Below, in pieces: positions 1 to 10,371 of a DNA stretch of 64,000 bases (within the stretch, counting starts at the first letter, position 1; every line of letters starts with the position of its first letter). The DNA comes from Caprella mutica (lineage: Eukaryota; Arthropoda; Malacostraca; Amphipoda; Caprellidae), in assembly GCA_947561585.1 (NCBI GenBank), contig CANNZV010002356.1, positions 1 through 64,000 of the forward strand. The letters are read 5' to 3'. The position numbers and the translations under genes are program-made. The notes below the pieces were generated by a model. It worked only from the letters and a program-made list of their open reading frames with translations, had not been told where the DNA came from and did no database searches.

Positions 1-212
1 GAATAGTAGTGATTCACCACATGATTCCAATTGACATGTTACCATACGAGATGACACAAACGGTCTAAAAACAAAGGTTATGCAGAATGAGTAATAATTA
101 AATCATTTATAGAATGATTAATGATCAATTACTAAAAAGAAACAAGGATTGGTTAAGTGCAGCTCCACTTCATGAATAACTGACTTTTATAAAATCGAAA
201 ACTGTGCAATTT

Positions 213-426
213 TATAATTCGAGCAATCTAGTTCATTCAAGCAATTTGATAATTCGAGCAATTGTTCATTCGAGCAATTGTTCGTTCGAGCAATTGTTTT
301 TCGAGCAATTGTCTTTCGAGCAATTGTTCTTTCGAGCAATTGTTCATTCGAGCAATTGTTTTTCGAGCAATTGTTTTCGAGCAATTGTCTTTCGAGCAAT
401 TGTTTTCGAGCAATTTACCTAGAACC
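213..426 (-). repeat. CAATTG minisatellite ending in a foldback-type terminus
   Basis: About twelve tandem units of 14-16 bp built around TTCGAGCAATTGT; the spacer between CAATTG cores varies in length. The right edge (411-426), read on the minus strand, is GGTTCTAGGTAAATTGC. The same terminus abuts the arrays at 1755, 25829 and 55496. The array is therefore probably one arm of a foldback element. No matching right terminus or target duplication was found within the window, so the partner arm may lie left of base 1 or be lost. Open frames through the array are by-products of the repeat. Confidence 0.8.
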
Positions 427-1745
427 ATATTTTGTAGATGTAGAGACTGAAAATGTTTGTTCTGTAAACACCAACAAATACATTTAAATGATAAACACTG
501 TAATGACTGACGACAATCATCTTGACGTTTGGTTCCAATAGGACACTGCAACTGCATACATAATTTGCCTGCACTAGATTGGTTGTAAAATCACTTCGAG
601 GACAAGATTATTTCGCACCGAACAGTTTTTGTTTTGCCAACTAGGTCCCTTAATCATTCACCTTTGGATTTTATCTCTTATATATCTTTAAGAAAAGGTA
701 TTTAAATAATAACCAAACATGATTGAAGACTTGAAGCAAGAAATAGGTGAAGTAACCAAAATATTTTAGTTGCAGTTATAGCTAATTTAAAAAAAAGGTT
801 TAATCTCTGTGTTAAGCATAGCAGAGGCGATTTCAAAAAGTTGTTATATACCGAATAAAACTAGAAAATATACTCTTTTATGTGATTTTTGTTTTACATT
901 CCTACACCAATTATTTTTCAAGTTATAAGCATTTACTTTCGACGAGTTTTTCATTGGTCACCCTGTGTATAGTATATTATATCGTCAATAGGATAAAAAA
1001 TGGCATTTATATTAATTATGAAAGGTTAATGAATTGATGAATAATTTGAATCTTTATATTTTCATCAAAATTAATAAACAGTATACGAATTTTTCACATA
1101 TAAAGTAAAAACAATTTATATATAAAGGCATACAAAATATAGAATATATGTTATTAGCAACTGAACATTTCTAATAAAACGTACCATTGTACCTACATAA
1201 CTTTGTTCATTTCGCTTTTCATCAGCTCTGAATATATATAATTTGTATATTATTTTCCATACTATATATTAATATAGCAAAATAATAAGCAACCAATATG
1301 AGTTGTAAATGTACAATCATATAAGCAATTCAAACTCAACAAAATACGTTCATTGTAAAATCCCTAATTAATTACTCGATTCTTCTAATTTCGAAGTAAT
1401 TAATTTTAGTCTTCTAATTATTTTCTTTAGAATGTAATCTTTTATGCCCTGAATTAATTTGAATGTGATAAAATATAAATTATAATATCCCTGTAATACA
1501 TATATAGGAAAACTAAGAATATTAAATAATAATGTTTATATAATCATTTCCTCTCCTGATATTATTATTATAATTTTTTTGAAAGTATCATATTAGAGTC
1601 ACACTATCACATTGTATATATTGTGTAATAACTTTAAAAATACACAAATTAACATGTTCTCAGCTTAGATCGAAATTTTTCCATCATGTACATTACTGAG
1701 GAGAAGCAGAAAAGAACACACTTATGAGTCATGATATAGACGTGG
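427..1745. other. AT-rich stretch without recognisable feature
   Basis: Short homopolymers and AT-rich sequence only. No long ORF, RNA gene or repeat was recognised. Confidence 0.6.
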
Positions 1746-1754
1746 CGTCTTTTG
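1746..1754. repeat. Left target-site duplication of foldback element 1
   Basis: CGTCTTTTG lies directly before the element's first base. The copy at 2982-2990 is TGTCTTTTG, identical at 8 of 9 positions. Confidence 0.65.
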
Positions 1755-1763
1755 GGTTCTAGG

Positions 1764-1866
1764 AAAATTTCAATGAGGAAAGTTCCACTGCGGAAGATTC
1801 CACTGGGAAAATTCCACTGAGGAAAATTCCACTGTGCAAAGTTCCACTGAGGAAAATCCCACTGAA
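1764..1866 (+). repeat. Left TIR array of foldback element 1
   Basis: Seven units of 15 bp (one of 14) of type GGAAAATTCCACTGA, with point variants such as AAGATTCC and AAAGTTCC. Confidence 0.85.
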
Positions 1867-2856
1867 TATAAATAAATGTATAAATTGTACTGCTTATTTT
1901 CTTAAACAATACTTCAGAAATTAATAAATACTGTTAAATAAATTCTATTTAGGCTCCTGTTCAGAAAATCTGATCATAGTAAAGTTAATTTTGATATTGA
2001 TTGCAAGTTTAAGTTTTAAGTAGGTTATATATGTTATACGAGACGATAGTTATTTTTATACGAGACGATAGTTTGTAACAAAAAGACAATGAGCACAAAG
2101 AGTACAATCAATTTACTTATTTATTATTTGGATAAATTCTACATTTTAAACATGTAAAATATAGCAACAACAAAAAAACAAAAAAAAAAACAATAGAAAT
2201 TAATTTATTAATATAAGGTATGCGCTATATATCTAGTAGAGATATTAATCCAGCTCCGTATTGATATTAATTTCTGTCTTCACGTTTCAAGCATGTGTCA
2301 ATTGCCTCGTACCTGTATGAAAATTGTATTTTTATTGTAAGCTATACGCTATATCTTGTAAGAATGTTAATCCTTTTTCGTCTCGATATCCAAGTAGAAT
2401 GAAAGAAATTAAATTTTAATCAGTACAATTACATTATGATGATGATTCAGGCTTGAAGAGATTACTGAGTTTTTGGTTGTTTCTCCTGTAATGAACTTGT
2501 ATTACATTATCGAAAACACATAAATTAATTAATGTAAGAATAGAAGTTGCACAAAAATGCTTCACACAAATATAGTTCAAATTTCCATAGCCTTTATTTG
2601 TTAAAGACACTATCCTACAATCTGCTAGTATAACATTGAACAGATATAAATAATAATTTGAATGAAGTAAACGTTTCCTAGTTATCAACTTACTGGAACA
2701 GTATCACCTGCTCAGCTAAAACAATTTATCAAAATATATTTTGGACTAACATTTGGACGGAAGAGTATTTTTACAAAAAATAATAAATACAATTCATTTT
2801 TCCAGAGAAACTCTAAGGAAATGTTCCTGATTGATTTTTGAAAATTTGATTTTGTT

Positions 2857-2981
2857 TAGTGGAATTTTCGTCAGTAGAATTTTCTAAAGAGGAATTTTCT
2901 TTAGTAGAATTTTCCTTAGTGGAACTTTCCGCAGTGAAACTTTCCGTATTGGAATTTTCCTCAGTGGAATTTACCGCGCAC
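2857..2981 (-). repeat. Right TIR array of foldback element 1
   Basis: Eight uninterrupted 15-bp units of type TGGAATTTTCCTCAG, the reverse complement of the monomer at 1764-1866. The last unit ends in ACCGCGCAC at the element boundary. Confidence 0.85.
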
Positions 2982-2990
2982 TGTCTTTTG
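2982..2990. repeat. Right target-site duplication of foldback element 1
   Basis: TGTCTTTTG, matching 1746-1754 at 8 of 9 bases (GTCTTTTG is perfect). Confidence 0.65.
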
Positions 2991-5900
2991 GCAGGCCTTC
3001 ATCTAATGTACCAACGTGAAAGAGAAATTAAACATGACGTTTTATTCCGTTATGGGCCAATTTGTAAACACAGGAAATGGACGTAAATTTCCGCATGACA
3101 CGCGAACGTGTTAAAATAGCATATAATTGCATGGCTACTGCAGCTCTCGTCAGGGTTAATTAGTTTAAAAAGATATAAAATACATAACAATTGTTATAAT
3201 GAAACTGATATACCTCCATGAAGAGATGATATACTTTAGAAAAAGTATAATGCATATTGTGTACTCTACAAAAATTTAAAAGAAATAATATTCCCTTGAT
3301 TTAGATGATCATATATTATAAAAAATCAATGATCACATTTAGAGCAATGATTCAATATTAATCATATTAATTAGTTTGATACAAAAAAGCAATGTGAATC
3401 AAACTATATTTACGAATTACCGTTTTTGTTAATGGTAACTCTGAAGACATGAGCCTAATATACATAATCTAACTTTATTTCGGTTGGACAAATTTATGGG
3501 ACCATTCTTCAGATGAAATTGCCTGAAAAGTCTTGGAGTGAGAATTGATGTGACATTTTATAGGGAGAGAATATAGCCAATTGTACTTAGGCAAATGGGC
3601 TCAATTATATGCAAGAAAGTGCGCCATAGGTACGCTCTCATATAGCTATTTATTTTCTTTGTATGTAGTCGCAGATACATTTTTTATCATCGTTAGAGAG
3701 GATTTTAAAATGTTCATTCGATTCCAATTGATTTGCAACTTTTCACATATAATAAACAATGGGAGAACACTATTGATGCAAAATAATTAGAAAAAGAGAA
3801 AGACTTAGCAAGGACGAAAATAACGACTTAATATACTCCGCAAGTGACAATAAAAAATGATTTGCCAATTCAAGTGGCCCATATTACTTTTAAACAGATA
3901 TAATTTAATATATTATGTATGTGAAATACTTTATATTTGAAATATAATATATTATATATTTGAAATATTATATAACTTAAAAAATAATATATTAGAAACT
4001 TTAAATAATTCAATGTACTATATATTTCAAAGAGAAAGCCTATTGGATAAAGATCTACGAATAGTGTAGGTTCACAAAGGAAGAGTAGAGTGCATTAATA
4101 CACTGTAGTCATCAGGAGCACTGCGAGTACTCTCTAACTTTCCTTAGTTAAATCCAAGAAAAGTTTCCGCATGTGAAATGAGAGAAAATTTGTAATTTGG
4201 CAACTAACTAACAGATATCTTCCAAGACACTAATATATCTAGTTAGGGATAATTTAAAACTTGTCAAAGAGCTAAACTGCTAGTGTGTACAAAGCAGTAT
4301 GGATACACATTACTTACATTATTAATATAATAAATTTAAAAGAATATGTATAAATAACGATGTAATGATTAGAAAAAAAGAACAATTATTTATAAAATTA
4401 TATAGTATGTTCTAAACTGGTATATTAAATTTCTATTCTGTACCGCAATCATAATAAGTATGAATATTTAACTAATTTCAGCAATTATACAGATTTAGTA
4501 GCAGAAATAATCCTTTTCTGTTAGTTTAACACAATGTATTATATGCAGCAATGAAATGCATGCAATGTTTCTCAAATCACAGAATGCATATTTCTACAAA
4601 CAATACGTATAAAAGTTTGCAAAAGTTGCGTCTCTTTTCTACCAAAAATAACAGAACCACCAGCCATATATTTTGTTCTCATCCTCTGATTTCTATTATT
4701 GTCAAAAATATCGAAACCTGAGAGCGTCTACAAACAAACATTTTGACCAATCAGTTTTCTTCGGCCACTCACAGATTCGAATACCCAACCCCCACCAGTT
4801 TCACAACCATTTCACCCCCACTCAACTCCCCCTCTCCCCCACCACATCACCCCCATTCTTCCGACCGCTTGTTTCCAAAGTTCAGAAGAGGAATTTCAAC
4901 TGCAGAAATGTTGTGAAATGTACAGTTGCTCTCATCCATTCCAAATGACTACCAACAATGCCCACCTTTCTTTGGGATTCGAATGGCCGAAAGCCAATCA
5001 ATTTTTTTATCGGAATCGTGGGCCGTTGAAATCAATCAGACTCGCCTGCCGCACTCATTGCTCAAGATTTTCTACAGAGAAGGAAACTTTTCATTTTAAA
5101 CGAGAGTTTATATTGAGACCACATTTTGTGTATTTACTCGAGCAATAATTTTGGTTACCTATAAAATAAATACACATATAGGTGAGAAAATGTTATTTTA
5201 TTACATGTTTAAGTTTGTGCATATACATAACATAAATGTGCAGTATATATATAATATATTCATTTTAGTAGCATTAAATTTTAATATCTTGATTGTAATC
5301 TAAGTATCAATGATAATAATATCAACCATAATATTTAAGCAAGGAATATTACCTAGATGCTCATTTACAGCTAGTAAATCTATTAAATATAGTTCTTTAC
5401 ACTAATTTTCATTAAAATAGTGACAGCATTCGATCAAACCCAATGTCTATCCATTACCTAAGCCTCACAAACATGCTCAATCTAAACTAATCATATTCTG
5501 TTTGTTAGAAGATCTGCTGAATTAGTTCTTGTGATCTCAGATAATCCTAGATTGCGTATTCATGAAACAAATCTATCGGCAGAAATCCACAAAAAATATT
5601 AAATGCTTGTGGATTCTGAAGAGACGAATTAAATAGTGAGTCAATAATGGTGGAACTTTAATGGAATAAATTAAAGAAGGTGTGTGATGTGGTACACAAA
5701 TTATCAACTGATTGCTTATTTACAATTCAGGAACAGTGTTAAATTTGTTTTTAATATTGAAAACTTACAGAGCAATAATATTAATTGATGGAAAACTTGA
5801 CGTCATCACCTTGATATTGCATTTCAAAAGTGATTTTCCAAAACTGATTGCTCTCGTTTTCATTAATATACAAAGCTGCATTAATTCAAGCATATATCTA

Positions 5901-6529
5901 TTTGTAATTTCCTAGTTGCACTCCATCAAATTCCTTTTCGTGATTGAAAGGATCTAATTGATTTAGTATACCTATCTAAAAAACTTAACATTTTCCTATC
6001 AGTACAAATGAAGACAAAAGACAAAAAGCAGCGACAATTTTCAATATGATCCTACAATTTTATTTTCTAAAAATTACTTGTGAATGCATGCAGCTGTAAA
6101 ATTTTCAGACTGGACTCTTACTTGAAGTTAATTATTTTTGTGACTGCAATAAAGCAGTGCCATTTTGATTTCCTTTCTCAAGTTCTGCGATCTGGGTAAG
6201 TTATTTTACGATAATATTTATTACTTTGAGAGTTAGTAAGTCTTTTCCTAACTTGGTAAACGGAATATATAGGCAAAAGTAATTAATCACATAGTGTACT
6301 TTCCATGCACAATGGTTTCCTGTGGTTTATTTTAGAGAAATGATGAGCTTTTGAGGTATTGAATTCCTAAGTTTATGAGTGTGTTAAACGTCCCCCTATA
6401 TACATATATTTATTCTATATCAGAAATAAACTGCAAAAGTGTCGGACCAATGGGATGTCAAGCCAATGAATAGTAACCGAACGAGATGAGAGACATTTTT
6501 TAGGATGTTTAAAGATAAACTTAATAGAA
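2991..6529. other. AT-rich stretch; one GC-richer patch
   Basis: No gene recognised. The patch at about 4640-5110 differs from its surroundings: a C-rich pyrimidine tract near 4787-4860 and two CCAAT-type motifs (near 4748 and 4995). Its short ORFs (4673-4948, 4918-5148) match nothing I know. It could be a regulatory region or an untranslated exon. Confidence 0.5.
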
Positions 6530-6760
6530 TATACCGAGCATATAACGAGAGGATTTAGAAAGAGGAGAGGGTTGTCTCTCCCTATTAATGTCAGTCACTC
6601 ACATGTGCTCATGGGAGAGTTTTTTTATTGGCCTCAGACCAAGGAATCTTCAATCCCGAGGATCGTTAAGCAACCATCGCAAGACTTAGCTGATGAAGAT
6701 ATCTCTCCATCCAGTAGGTACCAGCAACCGAAGCCAATTGTAGCTTTGATGTTGCAGATT
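6530..6760 (+). mobile_element. LTR-like fragment X
   Basis: About 50 bp from 6668 (around ATCGCAAGACTTAG) align with the reverse complement of 8070-8130, and weaker similarity extends upstream (GCTCATGGGAGAGT against GCTCACGAGAGAGT). Paired copies of this kind suggest related LTR ends or another dispersed element. No primer-binding site or coding region was recognised. The short ORF at 6572-6865 crosses the fragment and is not supported. Confidence 0.3.
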
Positions 6761-6962
6761 AATTTTTTTTCGAGCTATATGGTAGAAGATTCAAGTCAAG
6801 AGTTCATATCTGCGGAAACTGTGGTTTCGACCAGTTTTCTACCGCACCACCTCACTAGAAACTAAGTAATTTCTCAAATCCATATTACTCAGTGTTTGTG
6901 TAAGCCTCTTGTGCTTATTAGTGAAAGATGAAATCATAAGTCTCAAGTGTTTGTTCCATGCA

Positions 6963-7566
6963 TATGTTGTAAGTTAAACTCCCCCATAGGTAGACTATTG
7001 ATTAATTGAATTATGATAAACAACGATAATTTAGGATCTACTTCTACTATAAGCGATAGTCTGATTTATTATTCAATTATATACACATAATTTAACTACA
7101 TGTGTTTTCATTAACATTGTTGCTTTGGTACGCTATTTTATTTGGTGGTATAAAGTAAACAGTAAATTAAACAAATAAATTTTTTTTCATCCGACAAACA
7201 ATAATCCACGTAATTAAATGGCCACTCGTCCTTAATTTTTAACCACGCTACCAAGTAGGGTCGGACGGAGTGTATGTTCGGGGGTCCTGAGGGGGTGTTT
7301 CTTTCTTTTGCCGAACGGCATTTCTTTATTTCCAATATTCATATTCAATATTTTCAGCAGTTAAGTTCTTTCTTTCACATGGTAGCGTGGTTATAAATTA
7401 GTGCCGAGCGGCCTAGAAAGAATAATCAATTTATCTTATTTACTGTTTACGTTACTTGTCAATAATAATTAGTTCCTTCACTTCATTAAATAACATCAAA
7501 CCAAATATCGTACATTTAATTCAATTAATCAAATATCTACCAATGGAGGAGTTTAACTTTCAACAT
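6963..7566. mobile_element. Palindromic (foldback/MITE-like) element
   Basis: The two ends are inverted copies. The outer part of the left arm (6963-7015, with AAGTTAAACTCC and TTGATTAATTGAATTA) matches the reverse complement of 7515-7566. The inner part (7150-7253) matches 7380-7455, including the perfect 13-mer AACCACGCTACCA at 7241-7253 against 7380-7392. The arms differ in length by indels. The central loop (7254-7379) holds TAGGGTCGGACGG, resembling the terminus of the TA-flanked element family. No transposase was seen, and no target duplication could be fixed. Confidence 0.65.
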
Positions 7567-7831
7567 GGGTCAATCATTGGAGGTTGAGAGTATACCTGTC
7601 ACAAATAAACACTGACACAATCACTGAGGAAATACGGATGGGGTTACTGAGTTTCTAATGGAGTGGGTGCGGCTGGAAACTCTTGGGAACCACTGTACTA
7701 GTGTGTTGGTAACGGTTGCAGTCCTCCACTGGATTTTTGATAATTGACGTGGACGACATCTCGTGCAAATCACGGTACTATGATGGTGACTCTGGCTTCA
7801 GACTTCTACTGCTTATTGAATTTCTGCTCTG

Positions 7832-7936
7832 AAACATGAGAAGTTGTTCTGCAACGTCAGAAATTATTCTGCAACGTCAGGAATTATTCTGCAACGTCAG
7901 AAGTTGTTCTGCAACGTCAGAAACTATTCTGCAATA
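7832..7936. repeat. 20-bp minisatellite (5 units)
   Basis: Five units of AAATTATTCTGCAACGTCAG type, the last one truncated. The core contains the inverted pair TTCTG/CAGAA. It lies beside LTR-like fragment Y and may belong to its internal leader. Confidence 0.85.
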
Positions 7937-8039
7937 GACTTCAGTTCTTGGTTACCTCATCATGTCTCGTTTGGCTTTGACTCTGCCGTAAAGAATACAA
8001 CCTCTGCTGCCATGATCCATCGAATTGAAAGATTCAGCC

Positions 8040-8300
8040 ACTTGCTAAGGATCCTATCTCCACCACTATGACGGGCGGAGATCTTTATCGACTAAGTCCT
8101 GCGATGATTACCTTAGGCTGTGGTGAGAGAAGACTTCACCCCGCCGTGGTCTTATCCAGACCGGTAAACTACTTAAGACTCTCTCGTGAGCAGAGAGTAG
8201 AGTGAGGCGAGAGAACCAAAAAGAGTAGGACTCCCTTCGTCATCTCAATCCACCGCTTATATACTCCCCAGATTCATTTAAAACTCCACCCAAATCCAAA
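8040..8300 (-). mobile_element. LTR-like fragment Y with candidate promoter
   Basis: Read on the minus strand: a TATA-type box, about 100 bp of mixed sequence, then the block shared with fragment X. It is less AT-rich than its flanks. The order of TATA box, leader and conserved block suits an LTR, but no terminal TG/CA, primer-binding site or coding region could be identified. Confidence 0.3.
8253..8264 (-). promoter_or_regulatory. TATA-like box in fragment Y
   Basis: GTATATAAGCGG on the minus strand. It is a good TATA match, unusual here because it sits in a GC-richer block. Function is not shown. Confidence 0.35.
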
Positions 8301-8776
8301 CGTAAGATGCATCTGATCTCACTTCTCCAATTCCTATTGGTTCTCAACCCTCCTGTAGGCTGTCCCCAGTTATACCCTCAACTAATAGAAACTGACCAAT
8401 TTAAAAATAACTCCTCCTATATACCCGACTTAAACTAATTACTCTCTCACAGAAAAGAAACATCAAACTTGAAATCTGTTAGAATACATGAAACCTCAAG
8501 AGCTCGTTATTTCTATAAAGTAAACCACAGAAAAACCTCTGGTCTAGAGAAAACAGTAGGTGGTTAATTACCCTCACCAAATGCATTACATGTAACAGAG
8601 TTTGGAAGTCTTATTAACTCTCTTAAAGCAATAAATTTTATAGTCAAACAACCATTCTGAAACCACAAACATTTGAGCAGAAGACAAATATCCAATGACA
8701 CTGTTTTATTTCAAAGTCACAAAATAATTATCTTCGAATAACAAACCGGTCTGAAGATTTTAAAACTACAAGTATA
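8301..8776. other. No recognisable feature
   Basis: Mixed AT-rich sequence. Nothing was recognised on either strand. Confidence 0.5.
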
Positions 8777-9645
8777 CAGGGGTATCACTGCGCATACCCT
8801 TTTTATGGGGTATCACTCCGCACCCCTTATAATTTTGAAACCACTTGATTTAGCTTCAATCTGATTAAACCATCATTTCAAGCATCTTCTTTTCTCTCAT
8901 AAATATCATGATGCACCATTATCCTATAAGTATTTCTAGATTTAAGTTGCGATATATGTAGTGCTCTCAAAACGATTTGAAAAAAGTTTGCGCTGGTGAT
9001 TTTTTAAATCCCGCAAACTCTCCAATAACTCTAGTACCAAGATTTATAGATTCATATTGTTTTAAGATGTTAATACAAACAATAACAGTTACATTATGTC
9101 AAATTTTTCAACTTCTCAGTTGTAATGGTTTTCCCGCCACAACCGTGTGCAGTGATACCCCAGATAATATAAAGGTAGAGGGGTATATTGCGCATCATTA
9201 ATAACCATATTGGTATGTAAATATATGTAAAAATTATGAATTTTCAGCTCTTAATAAAGGCATAGATACTGACTGAACTAGGTGTTATTCAAATATAAAT
9301 TTGATTAACAATAAACTTACGATCGTAGTAGCTATGCAACTTGATGTGGGGGTATTAAAACAGGGAGAGTGGGTATCTAGGGGGGAGGGTGAGAGGTAGT
9401 TGAATGATTAACAATAAAAGTACAATCGTATTATATTACTTGATATAAGTAGTTAACTGGTTACGTAAAATCTAAGAGTTAAATATATTGCAGATTCATT
9501 TAAATATGTGTTTAAGAAATAAGGGACAATTAGATTGGGGAGAGGACATGTAGAGAGGGAAACACAGACGTTTAGATGGGGGGGGGGTCAGGATTTAGAT
9601 GTGGGAGAGGGGCTAATAGATGGAGAAGAGGGGGAAATAGATGGG

Positions 9646-9661
9646 GAAGAGTGAGATTCAT
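9646..9661. repeat. LINE target-site duplication, left copy
   Basis: GAAGAGTGAGATTCAT, identical over 16 bp to 13578-13593. It lies within the purine-rich part of copy A. Confidence 0.9.
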
Positions 9662-9740
9662 CCTCGCTTGGTGGGCAGCCTCCACGTGGAGCGAGGGGGA
9701 ACGCTCCGGGGTTGTCTCCGGATGCGGCCAATGGACCACC
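9662..9740 (+). ncRNA. Candidate HDV-like self-cleaving ribozyme at the LINE 5' end
   Basis: The fold was drawn by hand. P1: CCTCGCT (9662-9668) with AGCGAGG (9690-9696), 7 perfect pairs starting at the first base of the element. P2: GGTGG (9670-9674) with CCACC (9736-9740). P3: CC (9679-9680) with GG (9688-9689). P1.1: CC (9682-9683) with GG (9697-9698). P4: CGCTCCGG (9702-9709) with CCGGATGCG (9718-9726), one bulged T. J4/2 reads GCCAA (9727-9731), placing a candidate catalytic C at 9728. Such ribozymes are known at the 5' ends of R2 and other LINEs, where they release the RNA 5' end by self-cleavage. Its position exactly after the target duplication fits that role. Activity is untested. 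Confidence 0.75.
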
Positions 9741-10371
9741 GGGCCACCCGGAAAGGAGTGGGGCGGATTCCCCGAGAGGAGAGAGGCCTCACACCCCCGG
9801 GGGGACTACGGAGGGAGGCCGGTCCAGCCAGCCTGCCAACCTCCTTAAACATCTGTACGGCGAGGGCACTTTCGGTGACCGATCCACTGGGGTTCCTCTG
9901 GTGTCGGGCAGACACTGTCGGCTGCTAGTAGAGGTAAGTCTTAGGACGATCCATCCAAACCCTGGACCTATGCCTAGGGGGAGGAGAAGTCGTGGGGAGG
10001 GAAGAAGGGTTAGAAATAGTCGTAGGTATAGAAATAGAAGTGTGGGAAGAATAGGGGTGGGTGGGGGTGAGAATAGGAGGGAAGCCACAATAGTCACATG
10101 GAATTTACAAAGAGTTTCATTAAGGGATCACAATAGGAGAAGGTTAGGTAGAATTTTAGATTACATAGTTAGACGGGGATGGGAGATGGTCCTGGTTTCT
10201 GAGCTTAACTCAGACCAGGAGGGGGTAATTTGGCTAGGAGATGATAGGGACCAAATAGCTTTAGTTCACTTTAGGAAGTCAGGGATAATTCTTAGAGGGG
10301 AAGCTTTAGATAGTTGGAAGAGGGAGGGTCAAAAGAAATGGTTAGGAGAGAGGGTGGGAAGTTTGGGATAG
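9712..10371 (+). pseudogene. LINE ORF segment 1: 2A-like motif and endonuclease N-terminus
   Basis: The open frame has no convincing ATG upstream; an ATG at 9970 follows the motif IHPNPGP (9949-9969). That motif resembles 2A ribosome-skipping sequences found at the N-termini of several LINE proteins, but the usual acidic residue before NPGP is replaced. A basic, Arg-rich stretch follows. The apurinic-endonuclease-like domain then begins, with TWN (10095-10103), the metal-binding Glu of SELNS (10201) and SGIILRG. The frame is lost at about 10350. The GDFN block expected between this segment and the next is missing, so roughly 60 residues appear deleted there. Confidence 0.75.

Larger units (their letters stand above)
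1755..2981. mobile_element. Foldback element 1 (non-autonomous, minisatellite TIRs)
   Basis: The left end starts GGTTCTAGG and runs into seven 15-bp units (consensus close to GAGGAAAATTCCACT). The right end, read inward on the minus strand, starts GTGCGCGGTAAATTCC and runs into eight units of the same monomer. The arms are thus inverted relative to each other around about 1 kb of AT-rich DNA with no transposase. An 8-9-bp duplication flanks the element exactly at these ends. Long inverted ends made of tandem repeats with roughly 9-bp duplications are typical of foldback and some Mutator-like elements; the superfamily assignment is inference. Confidence 0.75.
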
